A stretch of DNA of 64,000 bases from JBBPZA01 sp963797015 (GTDB lineage: Bacteria > Actinomycetota > Thermoleophilia > Solirubrobacterales > Solirubrobacteraceae). Below, piece by piece: positions 20,027 to 27,623 of the stretch. The notes beneath the pieces are model-generated. The model saw only the letters and a list, made by a program, of their open reading frames with translations. It did not search any database and was not told the DNA's origin. The DNA lies in the NCBI GenBank assembly GCA_963797015.1, contig CAWCNV010000001.1:558001-622000 (forward strand). Direction: 5' to 3'. Both the position numbers and the translations under genes were made by a program. How positions within the stretch are numbered: the first letter of the stretch is position 1; every line of letters starts with the position of its first letter.

Positions 20027-21304
20027 CTAGCTCAGCAGGAGGCCGGCCGAGAGCAGCACGCAGAACGCGAGCTGGAGCATGCTGGTGCGCGCCAGCGCGT
20101 CGTTGAGCGAGGGCCCGTCGGTGCGGTTGCGGACCAGCCGCACGACCGGCACGGCCAGCGGCAGCGCCAGCCAGGGGAGCAGCAGCCACGCCGTCAGGCC
20201 GCTTCCGCCGGCCAGCCAGATCAGCGGCGGCAGCAGGAACGCCGGATACGCCAGGCCGGCGTAGAGGTTGCGGGCGCGGTGGCGCCCAAGCCGCACGACG
20301 AGCGTGCGTTTGCCTGCGCGGCGGTCGGAGTCGATGTCGCGGACGTTGTTGACCACCAGGATTGCGGCGGCCAGCATCCCGACCGGGACGGCGAGCGCGA
20401 CTGCCTCCCACGTCACGTGCTCGCGCTGCACGAAGTAGGACCCGGTGACCGCCACGATTCCGAAGAACAGGAACACGAACAGCTCGCCCAGGCCCTCGTA
20501 GCCGTACGGGCGCGGGCCGCCGGTGTAGAGCACGCCGGCGAGGATCGAGGCCGCCCCGATGATCAGCAGCTGCCAGCCGGCGATCGCCACCAGGTAGATG
20601 CCGACCAGCACCGCGACCCCGAACGAGGCCCAGGTTGCGATCAGGACCTGCCGCGGAGGGACGAGGCCGCCCGCGGTCACGCGCACCGGGCCGAGGCGGT
20701 CCTCGGCGTCGGCACCGCGGCGGGCGTCGGAGTAGTCGTTCGAGAGATTCGTGCCGACCTGGATCGCGACGGCGCCGACGAGCGCGGCGAAGAACGCGAG
20801 CCAGTTGACGTCGCCGTCATGGGAGGCGAGCGCGGTCCCGACCAGCACCGGGGCCACGGCGGCCGGGAGTGTCCGCGGCCGGGCGGCCATCGTCCAGATG
20901 CGCACGCTGTCGCGCAGCTCGAGCGCGGGATGGGTGCGGCCACGGGTGGGGGAGGGCTCGCGCGCGTCGCGTGAGCGGCTGCGGGCGGTGGAGGGCTCGC
21001 GCTCCTCGCGAGCGCGGCTGCGGGCGGTGGAGGGCTCGCGCTCCTCGCGAGCGCGGCTGCGGGCGGTGGAGGTCTCCGGCGCCTCGCTCTCGGGCTCGAG
21101 CGGCGGTGGCGCGGCCGCGAGCTCCTCCTCCTCCGGCGGAGCCGGCAGCGCCTCCGGGTCGCCTTCGCCCCCCGGCCGGGGCTCGCGCCCCGGCGCGCGC
21201 GGCGACCGCGGCGCACGCTCGCCCTCGAGTAGCTCGCGCGCGCGCTTGGGGTCGAAGCGGCGCGAGCGCCCGCCGCCCTGACCCTCCTGGCCCGAGTCCT
21301 CCAT
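20027..21304 (-). CDS. menA: 1,4-Dihydroxy-2-naphthoate polyprenyltransferase with long N-terminal extension
   Basis: MenA attaches the polyprenyl tail to DHNA in the membrane. The core (about residues 137-425) begins MAARPRTLPAAVAPVLVG and carries the prenyl-diphosphate-binding NLSNDYSDARRGAD and the second Asp motif NNVRDIDSDRRAGKRT, with eight or so membrane spans. The enzyme is usually about 290 aa; here 136 charged, Pro/Arg/Glu-rich residues precede it, including a 13-residue repeat. If translation starts at the internal ATG the extension vanishes. It lies between menB and menC in one operon. Confidence 0.92.
   Translation of the reverse strand: MEDSGQEGQGGGRSRRFDPKRARELLEGERAPRSPRAPGREPRPGGEGDPEALPAPPEEEELAAAPPPLEPESEAPETSTARSRAREEREPSTARSRAREEREPSTARSRSRDAREPSPTRGRTHPALELRDSVRIWTMAARPRTLPAAVAPVLVGTALASHDGDVNWLAFFAALVGAVAIQVGTNLSNDYSDARRGADAEDRLGPVRVTAGGLVPPRQVLIATWASFGVAVLVGIYLVAIAGWQLLIIGAASILAGVLYTGGPRPYGYEGLGELFVFLFFGIVAVTGSYFVQREHVTWEAVALAVPVGMLAAAILVVNNVRDIDSDRRAGKRTLVVRLGRHRARNLYAGLAYPAFLLPPLIWLAGGSGLTAWLLLPWLALPLAVPVVRLVRNRTDGPSLNDALARTSMLQLAFCVLLSAGLLLS
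20951..21067 (-). repeat. 39-bp tandem repeat, 3 copies, inside the menA extension
   Basis: GGAGGGCTCG recurs at 20951, 20990 and 21029, with a diverged fourth start at 21068, giving an exact 39-bp period. On the coding strand each unit encodes 13 residues of the type STARSRAREEREP. The two central copies are nearly identical, suggesting recent slippage. Confidence 0.85.
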
Positions 21305-21327
21305 CTAGTGCTCCGCCCCTTGATCCA

Positions 21328-22161
21328 TCACGGGCGCCGGGGGAAGCGGGCGAAATCTGGCGGGCGTCGTTCGACGTAGGCGTCCCGGCCCTCCTGGGCC
21401 TCCTCCGAGGCGTAGAACAGAAGGTTGGTGTCGTGCGCGAGCTGCTGCAGGCCGGCGTAGCCGTCCTCGCGCGCGTGGAACGAGGCCTTCACCAGGCGCA
21501 GCGCGAAGGGGGAGAGCGCGAGCATCTCGCGGCACCACTGAACGGTCTCCTGCTCGAGGCGCTCGAGCGGCACCACGGTGTTGACGAGCCCCATCTCGAG
21601 CGCCTGGCGGGCGTCGTAGCGGCGGCACAGGAACCACATCTCCTTGGCCCGCTTGGGCCCGATCAGGTCGGCCATGAGGCTGGCGCCGAAGCCCCCGTCG
21701 AAGGAGCCCACGCGCGGGCCCGTCTGCCCGAACTGCGCGTTGTCGGCGGCGATCGTCAGGTCGCAGACCAGGTGCAGCACGTGACCGCCGCCGATCGCGT
21801 AGCCGGCGACCATCGCCACCACGGGCTTGGGCAGGCGGCGGATCTGGACGTGCAGGTCGGTGACGTGGAAGCGCCCGACGCGGTTGGTCGAGCTCGGGTC
21901 CTCGAGGTAGCCGGCGTCGCCGCGCACGCGCTGGTCGCCGCCCGAGCAGAACGCGTCCGGCCCCTCGCCGGTGAGCACGATCACGCCCACGTCCGGATCC
22001 TCGCGCGCGGCCTCGAAGGCGCGCGCGAGCTCGATCACGGTCTGGGGGCGGAATGCGTTGCGGACCTCGGGGCGGTTGATGGTGAGCTTGGCGATCCCGT
22101 CGCCGGAGAGCTCGTAGCGGATGTCCTCGTACTGCCCGCCGCGCTGCCATTCGACGCTCAT
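21328..22161 (-). CDS. menB: 1,4-Dihydroxy-2-naphthoyl-CoA synthase
   Basis: This crotonase-fold enzyme closes the second ring of the naphthoquinone from o-succinylbenzoyl-CoA. The 277-aa protein has the oxyanion-hole segments FCSGGDQRVRG and GYAIGGGHVLHLVCDLTIAADNAQFGQTGPRVGSFDGGFG; the last is diagnostic for MenB and contains the catalytic Asp region. The C-terminus DAYVERRPPDFARFPRRP is also typical. It is the first gene of menB-menA-menC (23 nt to menA) and divergent from menE. Confidence 0.96.
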   Translation of the reverse strand: MSVEWQRGGQYEDIRYELSGDGIAKLTINRPEVRNAFRPQTVIELARAFEAAREDPDVGVIVLTGEGPDAFCSGGDQRVRGDAGYLEDPSSTNRVGRFHVTDLHVQIRRLPKPVVAMVAGYAIGGGHVLHLVCDLTIAADNAQFGQTGPRVGSFDGGFGASLMADLIGPKRAKEMWFLCRRYDARQALEMGLVNTVVPLERLEQETVQWCREMLALSPFALRLVKASFHAREDGYAGLQQLAHDTNLLFYASEEAQEGRDAYVERRPPDFARFPRRP

Positions 22162-22168
22162 GTCGCCT

Positions 22169-22175
22169 TACGTTA
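22169..22175. promoter_or_regulatory. Overlapping divergent -10 boxes for menB and menE
   Basis: TACGTT (22169-22174, plus strand) ends 6 nt before the menE ATG. TAACGT on the minus strand (22175-22170) ends 8 nt before the menB ATG. They share five base pairs, so polymerase can serve only one direction at a time. Neither gene has an SD sequence. Confidence 0.5.
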
Positions 22176-22180
22176 TCCGG

Positions 22181-23515
22181 ATGCTCCTACCGGCCTGGCT
22201 GCCCCGCGCCGCCGCCCGACACCCCGATCGCGCCGCGCTCGAGACGCCGTCGAGCACGCTCACCTACGCGCAGCTCGGCCAGCGCGCGGTGCTGGCCGCC
22301 GGCGCGCTGGCCCGCGAGGGCGTCCGCGCCGGGGACCGCGTCGCGCTGGCGCTGGAGGCGGGCGAGGACTTCGTGATCGCCCTCCACGCGTGCCTGCGGC
22401 TCGGCGCGGTGGCGATGCCGGTGGACCTGCGGCTGGCGGAGAGCGAGCGGGCCGCGCAGGTCGCGAGCGCGAGGGTCATGGTCGACGCCGCGCTGCTCGA
22501 CGCCGAGGGGCCGCCCGCCGGCGGCCATGAGCTCGACATCGCGCCGCCGCTCGAGGCCGAGGGCGGGGCCCCCGGCCACCATGAGCTCGGCGCGCCCGCA
22601 CTCGTCGTCCACACCTCGGGCAGCTCGGGCGTGCCGCAGGCGGTGGAGCTGACTTATGGCAACTGGCTCTGGAGCGCGATGGGCTCGGCGGTCGCGCTCG
22701 GCCTCGATGCGGCCGAGCGCTGGCTGTGCCCGCTCCCGCTCTCGCACGTCGGCGGCCTCTCGGTGCTGCTGCGAAGCGCGATCTACGGCACGACCGCCAT
22801 CCTGCATCCCGGCTTCGATGCCGGCGCGGTGGCTCGGGCGCTGGGCGATGATGGCGTGACCGGGGTGTCGCTGGTCCCGACGATGGTCGTGCGTCTGCTC
22901 GACGAGGGCTTCGCCCGCCCGCCGGCGCTGCGCTGCGCGCTCGTCGGCGGCGCAGCCCTGGAGCCGGCGCTCGCCCGCCGTGCGCACGAGGCCGGGCTGC
23001 CGGTGGTCGAGACCTACGGGCTGACCGAGGCGTGCTCGCAGGTCGCCACCTCCGGAGTGCCGCTGTTCTGCACTCGCGTCGAGATCGACGGCGGCGCCGA
23101 GGGCGAGATCCTCGTCGCCGGCCCAACGGTCGCGCCCGGAGCGGCGGGCGAGGACGGCGTGCTGCGCACCGGCGATCGGGGCGCCCTGGACGAGCACGGA
23201 CGGTTGACCGTCACGGGCCGCATCGCCGACACGATCGTCACCGGCGGCGAGAACGTTGCGCCGGCCGAGGTCGAGGCGGCGCTGCTCGAGCACTCCGCGG
23301 TCGCCGAGGCCGCCGTCCACCCGCGCCCGGATCCCGAGTGGGGGGAGGCGGTGACCGCCACCGTCGTGCTGCGCCGCGGAGCGGCGGCCACCGAGCAGGA
23401 GCTGCGCGACCACGTCGCCGCGCGCCTGGCCCGCTTCAAGGTGCCCAGGTCGATCGCCTTCGCGGCCAGGCTGCCGCGGACTGCCTCCGGCAAGCTCAAG
23501 CGTGGCGAGCTGTAG
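22181..23515 (+). CDS. menE: o-Succinylbenzoate-CoA ligase
   Basis: This adenylate-forming enzyme activates o-succinylbenzoate for MenB. At 444 aa it shows the P-loop VHTSGSSGVPQAVELT, the LPLSHVGGLSVLLRS segment typical of MenE, ETYGLTEACSQ, the hinge TVTGRIADTIVTGGENVAPAEVE and the catalytic Lys in TASGKLKRGEL. The start at 22181 lies directly after its -10 box; an in-frame ATG at 22121 would overlap menB coding sequence and is unlikely. Confidence 0.93.
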   Translation: MLLPAWLPRAAARHPDRAALETPSSTLTYAQLGQRAVLAAGALAREGVRAGDRVALALEAGEDFVIALHACLRLGAVAMPVDLRLAESERAAQVASARVMVDAALLDAEGPPAGGHELDIAPPLEAEGGAPGHHELGAPALVVHTSGSSGVPQAVELTYGNWLWSAMGSAVALGLDAAERWLCPLPLSHVGGLSVLLRSAIYGTTAILHPGFDAGAVARALGDDGVTGVSLVPTMVVRLLDEGFARPPALRCALVGGAALEPALARRAHEAGLPVVETYGLTEACSQVATSGVPLFCTRVEIDGGAEGEILVAGPTVAPGAAGEDGVLRTGDRGALDEHGRLTVTGRIADTIVTGGENVAPAEVEAALLEHSAVAEAAVHPRPDPEWGEAVTATVVLRRGAAATEQELRDHVAARLARFKVPRSIAFAARLPRTASGKLKRGEL

Positions 23516-23518
23516 CGT
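23513..23518 (+). promoter_or_regulatory. -10 box TAGCGT before the methyltransferase
   Basis: TAGCGT overlaps the menE stop codon and ends 7 nt before the ATG at 23526, matching the leaderless pattern. Confidence 0.35.
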
Positions 23519-23525
23519 CACCCGG

Positions 23526-24371
23526 ATGGACCCGCACGAATACCGCGAAGCCCAGCGCGATCAGTGGAGCCGCTCGGCCGGGGGTTGGTCGCGGCGGCGT
23601 GAGCACTTCCAGAGCAGCTCGCTTCCGGTCTCTCAGTGGCTCATCGACGCCGTCCGGCTCCAGCCCGGCCACACCGTGCTCGAGCTCGCGGCCGGGCCGG
23701 GCGACACCGGCCTGCTCGCCGCGGAGCTCGTCAAGCCCGGCGGCCGGCTGATCTCCTCCGACGCCAACGAGGAGATGGTCGCGGTCGCGCGGGCCCGCGC
23801 GGACGAGCTCGGGATCGCCGACGTCGAGTTCCGCGTGCTCGAGCTCGAGTGGATCGACCTCGAGGCGGCGTCCGTCGACGCCGTCCTGTGCCGCTGGGGC
23901 TACATGCTGGCCGCCGACCCGGCCGCGGCCCTGCGCGAGACGCGCCGCGTATTGCGCCCCGGGGGCCGCGTCGCGCTGGCCGCCTGGGACGCGCCCGAGC
24001 ACAACCCCTGGGCCACGGTGCCCACGGACGAGCTCCTCGCGCGCGGGCTGACCGAGCGGCGTGACCCCTCGCAGCCGGGGATGTTCGCTTTCTCACCCCA
24101 CGGACGGCTCGAGTCGCTGCTCCAGGACGCCGGCTTCACCGAGGTCGAGGTCGACGCGGTCGAGATCGAGTACGGCTTCGAGTCCCCCGAGGCCTACTGG
24201 GAGACGATGCGCGACATGTCGGTCCCGTTCGCTGACGCCGTCGGCGCGCTCGAAGACGGTGAGCGGGAGGCGGTTCGCGAGGGGGTGCGCGCTCGCCTGG
24301 AGCCGTACACGAGCGGCGATGGCGCGGTGCGCCTTCCGTGGCGCACCCTTGTCGCCACGGCGACCGCGTAG
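23526..24371 (+). CDS. Class I SAM-dependent methyltransferase, 281 aa
   Basis: Motif I is VLELAAGPGDTGLLAAEL, motif II is around RLISSDANEEMVAVARARA, and motif III is LRETRRVLRPGGRVALAAW. These define a Methyltransf_11/UbiE-like fold. Position after menE invites the guess that it methylates demethylmenaquinone (MenG), but the length and the C-terminal half differ from standard MenG, and a general small-molecule methyltransferase is equally possible. The last codons abut the ilvC promoter. Confidence 0.8.
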   Translation: MDPHEYREAQRDQWSRSAGGWSRRREHFQSSSLPVSQWLIDAVRLQPGHTVLELAAGPGDTGLLAAELVKPGGRLISSDANEEMVAVARARADELGIADVEFRVLELEWIDLEAASVDAVLCRWGYMLAADPAAALRETRRVLRPGGRVALAAWDAPEHNPWATVPTDELLARGLTERRDPSQPGMFAFSPHGRLESLLQDAGFTEVEVDAVEIEYGFESPEAYWETMRDMSVPFADAVGALEDGEREAVREGVRARLEPYTSGDGAVRLPWRTLVATATA

Positions 24372-24374
24372 AGT
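24369..24374 (+). promoter_or_regulatory. -10 box TAGAGT of ilvC
   Basis: TAGAGT begins at the upstream stop codon and ends 6 nt before the ilvC ATG, suggesting a leaderless transcript. Confidence 0.45.
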
Positions 24375-24380
24375 CAGGGC

Positions 24381-25370
24381 ATGTTCTACGACGACGACGC
24401 CGACCTCGGGCTGCTCGATTCCAAGACCGTCGCGATCCTGGGCTTCGGCTCCCAGGGCCACGCCCACGCGCTGAACCTCAGGGACTCCGGCGTCGACGTA
24501 GTGGTCGGCCTGCGCGAGAGCTCGTCCTCCGTGGCCAAGGCGCAGGAGGAGGGCCTCGAGGTGCTCTCGATCGCCGACGCGGCGAGCCGGGGCGACGTCG
24601 TGATGGTGCTGCTCCCAGACGAGAAGCAGGCCGACGTCTGGGAGAGCGAGATCCGCGACGGGATCGCTCCCGGCGACCTGCTGATGTTCGCCCACGGCTT
24701 CTCGATCCACTACGAGCAGATCGTCCCCCCGCCCGAGGTCGACGTGGCGATGGTCGCGCCCAAGGGGCCCGGGCACCTGGTGCGCCGCCAGTTCACCGAG
24801 GGCGAGGGTGTCCCCGGCCTGCTGGCCGTCCACCAGGACGCGAGCGGCCGGGCGCGCGAGCTCGCGCTGGCCTACGCGAAGGGCATCGGATGCACGCGCG
24901 GCGGCGTGATCGAGACGAGCTTCCGCGAGGAGACCGAGACCGACCTGTTCGGTGAGCAGGCGGTGCTGTGCGGGGGCGTTACCGAGCTCGTCCGCGCGGG
25001 CTACGAGACGCTGGTCGACGCGGGCTACGACCCGCGCCTGGCGTACTTCGAATGCCTGCACGAGCTCAAGCTGATCGTCGACCTGATGTACGAGAAGGGC
25101 ATCACCGGGATGCGCTACTCGATCTCGAACACCGCCGAGTACGGCGACTTGACACGTGGTAAGCGAGTCATCTCCGACGCCACTCGCGCCGAGATGAGGC
25201 GAATCCTCGCCGAGATCCAGTCGGGCGAGTTCGCGCGCGAGTGGATCGCCGAGAACCGCGCCGGACAGGAGAGCTTCCAGCGCATGCGCGAGGAGCAGGC
25301 CGATCACCAGGTCGAGCGCGAGGGGCGCGAGCTGCGCGGGATGATGAGCTGGATAGAGACCGAGTTCTGA
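24381..25370 (+). CDS. ilvC: Ketol-acid reductoisomerase, class I
   Basis: IlvC isomerises and reduces acetolactate or acetohydroxybutyrate. The 329-aa protein has the NADP loop ILGFGSQGHAHALNL followed by VVGLRESSSSVAKA, whose Ser residues suit NADPH, then FAHGFSIHY, VAPKGPGHLVRR and the Mg-binding TDLFGEQAVLCGG and ELKLIVDLMYEKG segments. It is separate from ilvBN in this genome. The downstream DUF4190-like gene may be cotranscribed. Confidence 0.96.
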   Translation: MFYDDDADLGLLDSKTVAILGFGSQGHAHALNLRDSGVDVVVGLRESSSSVAKAQEEGLEVLSIADAASRGDVVMVLLPDEKQADVWESEIRDGIAPGDLLMFAHGFSIHYEQIVPPPEVDVAMVAPKGPGHLVRRQFTEGEGVPGLLAVHQDASGRARELALAYAKGIGCTRGGVIETSFREETETDLFGEQAVLCGGVTELVRAGYETLVDAGYDPRLAYFECLHELKLIVDLMYEKGITGMRYSISNTAEYGDLTRGKRVISDATRAEMRRILAEIQSGEFAREWIAENRAGQESFQRMREEQADHQVEREGRELRGMMSWIETEF

Positions 25371-25468
25371 CCGAGAGCGACCGAAGCGACGACCCACGGG
25401 CTGCGGAGGAGCCCACCACACACCACACCTGGCTTCCTCCGCGGGCGCCCGGCGCGAGCCCCGCGCCG

Positions 25469-25966
25469 ATGTGGGAGACGGTCGGCGAGCCCATACCGCC
25501 ACCGGCGACGGCTCCGCCGGCCACCGGGCCGGCGTTCCTGGAGGCTGCGCCGCAGGCGGCCCCGGGAACCGTGGCGCACGACTGGTGGCGGCAGTCCGGC
25601 GCCCCCGTGGCTCGCGATCACGGCGCGGCGGTCGCGCGGGCGCAGCCGGGCAACCCGCAGGCCGTCGCCGCACTCGTGTTCGGCATCGCGGGGATCGCGT
25701 TCCTGATCGGCGGCGCGGGGCTGCTGTTCATCTTCAACCTCCCCTGCTCGGTGCTGGCCTGGGTCTTCGGGCGCGCCGGCATGCGGCGCGTGGACCGCGG
25801 CGAGACGCCGGCGCACCGCGGGCTCGCCCAGGCGGGCATGATCCTCGGCATCGTCGGGACCGTCGTGGGCACGCTCGCGGTCGTCGCGTGGGCGCTGGGC
25901 TTCGTCTTCAGCGACGAGCTGCGCGACCAGTTCCGGCGCGAGTGGGAGCGTCAGCAGAACGGGTGA
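25469..25966 (+). CDS. DUF4190-like membrane protein with Pro-rich N-terminus
   Basis: About 50 Pro/Ala-rich residues are followed by two hydrophobic segments (AALVFGIAGIAFLIGGAGLL and AGMILGIVGTVVGTLAVVAW) separated by the small cytoplasmic loop GRAGMRRVDRGETPAHRGLA, the DUF4190 layout. The ATG at 25469 is the first conventional start. However, the frame is open back to a CTG at 25367 overlapping the ilvC stop codon, and the upstream residues THHTWLPPRAP resemble the N-terminus of the next gene (NPTLWLRPPP), so the true start may be the CTG. Function unknown. Confidence 0.7.
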   Translation: MWETVGEPIPPPATAPPATGPAFLEAAPQAAPGTVAHDWWRQSGAPVARDHGAAVARAQPGNPQAVAALVFGIAGIAFLIGGAGLLFIFNLPCSVLAWVFGRAGMRRVDRGETPAHRGLAQAGMILGIVGTVVGTLAVVAWALGFVFSDELRDQFRREWERQQNG

Positions 25967-26394
25967 CGGTGGCCGACCCGGAGGAGAACCCGACGCTCTG
26001 GCTGCGCCCGCCGCCCACCTCCGACCCGGGCGGCCCGCAACCGCCCGAGCCGCCCGGCAGCTACCTGGGCGCGCCGGGGCCGCCGCGGACGCGGCCGGCA
26101 CCGGCGGCCGCCGCGCCCTCGGCGGACAACAGCCGCGCGACCGCGGCGCTCGTGCTCGGGATCACCGGCCTGACGCTGTGGCTGACGAGCCTCGGGGTGC
26201 TCGCACTGGTGAGTGTGCCGTGCTCGGCGCTCGCGTGGCTGCTGGGCGCCGGCGCGCGCCGGCGCATCGCGGCGGGCGAGACCGACCGCGGCGCCGCCGC
26301 GGCCCGCACGGGCGTGATCACGGGCGTCGTGGGGGTCGTCCTGGGCGGGCTCGCGATCGCGTTCTGGGCGCTCGTGATCGCCTACGGCGACTGA
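25963..26394 (+). CDS. DUF4190-like membrane protein, paralogue of the preceding gene
   Basis: A GTG overlapping the upstream stop codon (GTGA) gives 143 aa: a Pro-rich stretch, then two membrane segments (ATAALVLGITGLTLWLTSLG and TGVITGVVGVVLGGLAIAFW) around the loop GAGARRRIAAGETDRGAAAA. The same loop pattern, RRxxxGET, occurs in the previous gene, so the pair arose by tandem duplication. No catalytic residues are seen. Confidence 0.75.
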   Translation: MTVADPEENPTLWLRPPPTSDPGGPQPPEPPGSYLGAPGPPRTRPAPAAAAPSADNSRATAALVLGITGLTLWLTSLGVLALVSVPCSALAWLLGAGARRRIAAGETDRGAAAARTGVITGVVGVVLGGLAIAFWALVIAYGD

Positions 26395-26430
26395 CGCCGG
26401 GCCCGTCCGTTCGCGGCCCGGGCCCTTCGC

Positions 26431-26436
26431 TACCCT
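26431..26436 (+). promoter_or_regulatory. -10 box TACCCT before the aminotransferase
   Basis: TACCCT ends 11 nt before the ATG at 26448. There is no SD sequence, so a very short leader is likely. Confidence 0.35.
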
Positions 26437-26447
26437 CTCGCCCTCCC

Positions 26448-27623
26448 ATGCCGACGCCGAATCCGTTCATCAAGGGATACCTGATGACGGCCGGGCCCAC
26501 TCCGGTCCCGCCGGCGGTGATGAACGCGATGGCCGAGCCGGTCGTCTACCACCGCTCGCCGGCCTTCGATGCGCTCTACGAACGGGTCCTGTCGCGGCTG
26601 CCGGCCATCTTCCAGACCTCCAATGACGTGCTGATGTTCGCCTCCAGCGGCTCGGGGGCGATGGAGTCGGCGGTCGCCAACCTGGTGCGCCCGGGCGACC
26701 CGGCCCTGGCCTGCGCGACCGGCAAGTTCGGCGAGCGCTGGATCGAGCTGTGCGACGCCTACGGCGCGCGCACGGTCCGTCACGAGCCGGGCTGGGGCGC
26801 CCGCCTCGACCCGGGCGAGATCGACCGGCTGCTGGGCGCCAACCCCGACGTGCGCGTGGCCTTCGCGACGCTGGCGGAGACCTCGACGGGCGTCGTCCAC
26901 GACATCCAGGCGATCGCCGAGGTGGCGCGCGCCCGCGACGTGATCCTCGCCGTCGACGCCGTCTCGGGCCTGGGCGCCGCCGAGCTGCGCCAGGACGCCT
27001 GGGGTGTCGACGTCGTCGTCGCCGGCTCCCAGAAGGCGCTCATGTGCCCGCCCGGCCTCGCCTTCGCGAGCGTCTCCGAGCGCGCGCTCGAGCACGCCGC
27101 GGCGCGCTCCGGAGGGCGCTACTACTTCGACTGGGTCAAGACGCGCAAGAGCCAGGCAAAGGGCTCGAGCCCGTTCACGCCGCCGGTCACGCTCGTGCGC
27201 GGCCTCGACGCCGCGCTCGACCTGATCGAGGCCGAGGGCCTGGAGAACGTCTTCGCCCGCCATGACCTGCTCGCGCGTTCCACGCGCGCGGGCGTGCGAG
27301 CGATCGGGCTGGAGCTGTTCGGCGATCCCGACGAGCGCGCGACCGTGGTGACCGCCGTGGAGCTGCCCGAGTCCATCGACGGCGCCAAGGTGCCCAAGCT
27401 GCTGCGCGAACACGGGATCACCGCCAACGGCGGTCAGGAGCAGCTCAAGGGCCGGATCCTGCGCATCGCCCACTGCGGCTACTTCGGCGCCTACGACATC
27501 GTCACGACGCTCGCTGGGCTCGAGATGGTCCTCACCGAGCTGGGGCTCGAGGTGGAGCTGGGCACGGGCGTCGGAGCCGCGCAGCGGGTCTTCCTCGACG
27601 CGCGGGTCCCCGCCGCCCTGTGA
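26448..27623 (+). CDS. Class V aminotransferase (alanine-glyoxylate/serine-pyruvate type)
   Basis: The 391-aa PLP enzyme starts in the style of this family with MTAGPTPVPPAVMNAMAEP. It has the cofactor Lys in VVVAGSQKALMCPPGLAF, the SGSGAMESAVANL phosphate-binding turn and the C-terminal LRIAHCGYFGAYDI. It overlaps serA by 4 nt. In several lineages this family replaces SerC and supplies serine, working on phosphohydroxypyruvate or hydroxypyruvate, so serine synthesis is the likely job. A glyoxylate-detoxifying role remains possible. Confidence 0.88.
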   Translation: MPTPNPFIKGYLMTAGPTPVPPAVMNAMAEPVVYHRSPAFDALYERVLSRLPAIFQTSNDVLMFASSGSGAMESAVANLVRPGDPALACATGKFGERWIELCDAYGARTVRHEPGWGARLDPGEIDRLLGANPDVRVAFATLAETSTGVVHDIQAIAEVARARDVILAVDAVSGLGAAELRQDAWGVDVVVAGSQKALMCPPGLAFASVSERALEHAAARSGGRYYFDWVKTRKSQAKGSSPFTPPVTLVRGLDAALDLIEAEGLENVFARHDLLARSTRAGVRAIGLELFGDPDERATVVTAVELPESIDGAKVPKLLREHGITANGGQEQLKGRILRIAHCGYFGAYDIVTTLAGLEMVLTELGLEVELGTGVGAAQRVFLDARVPAAL

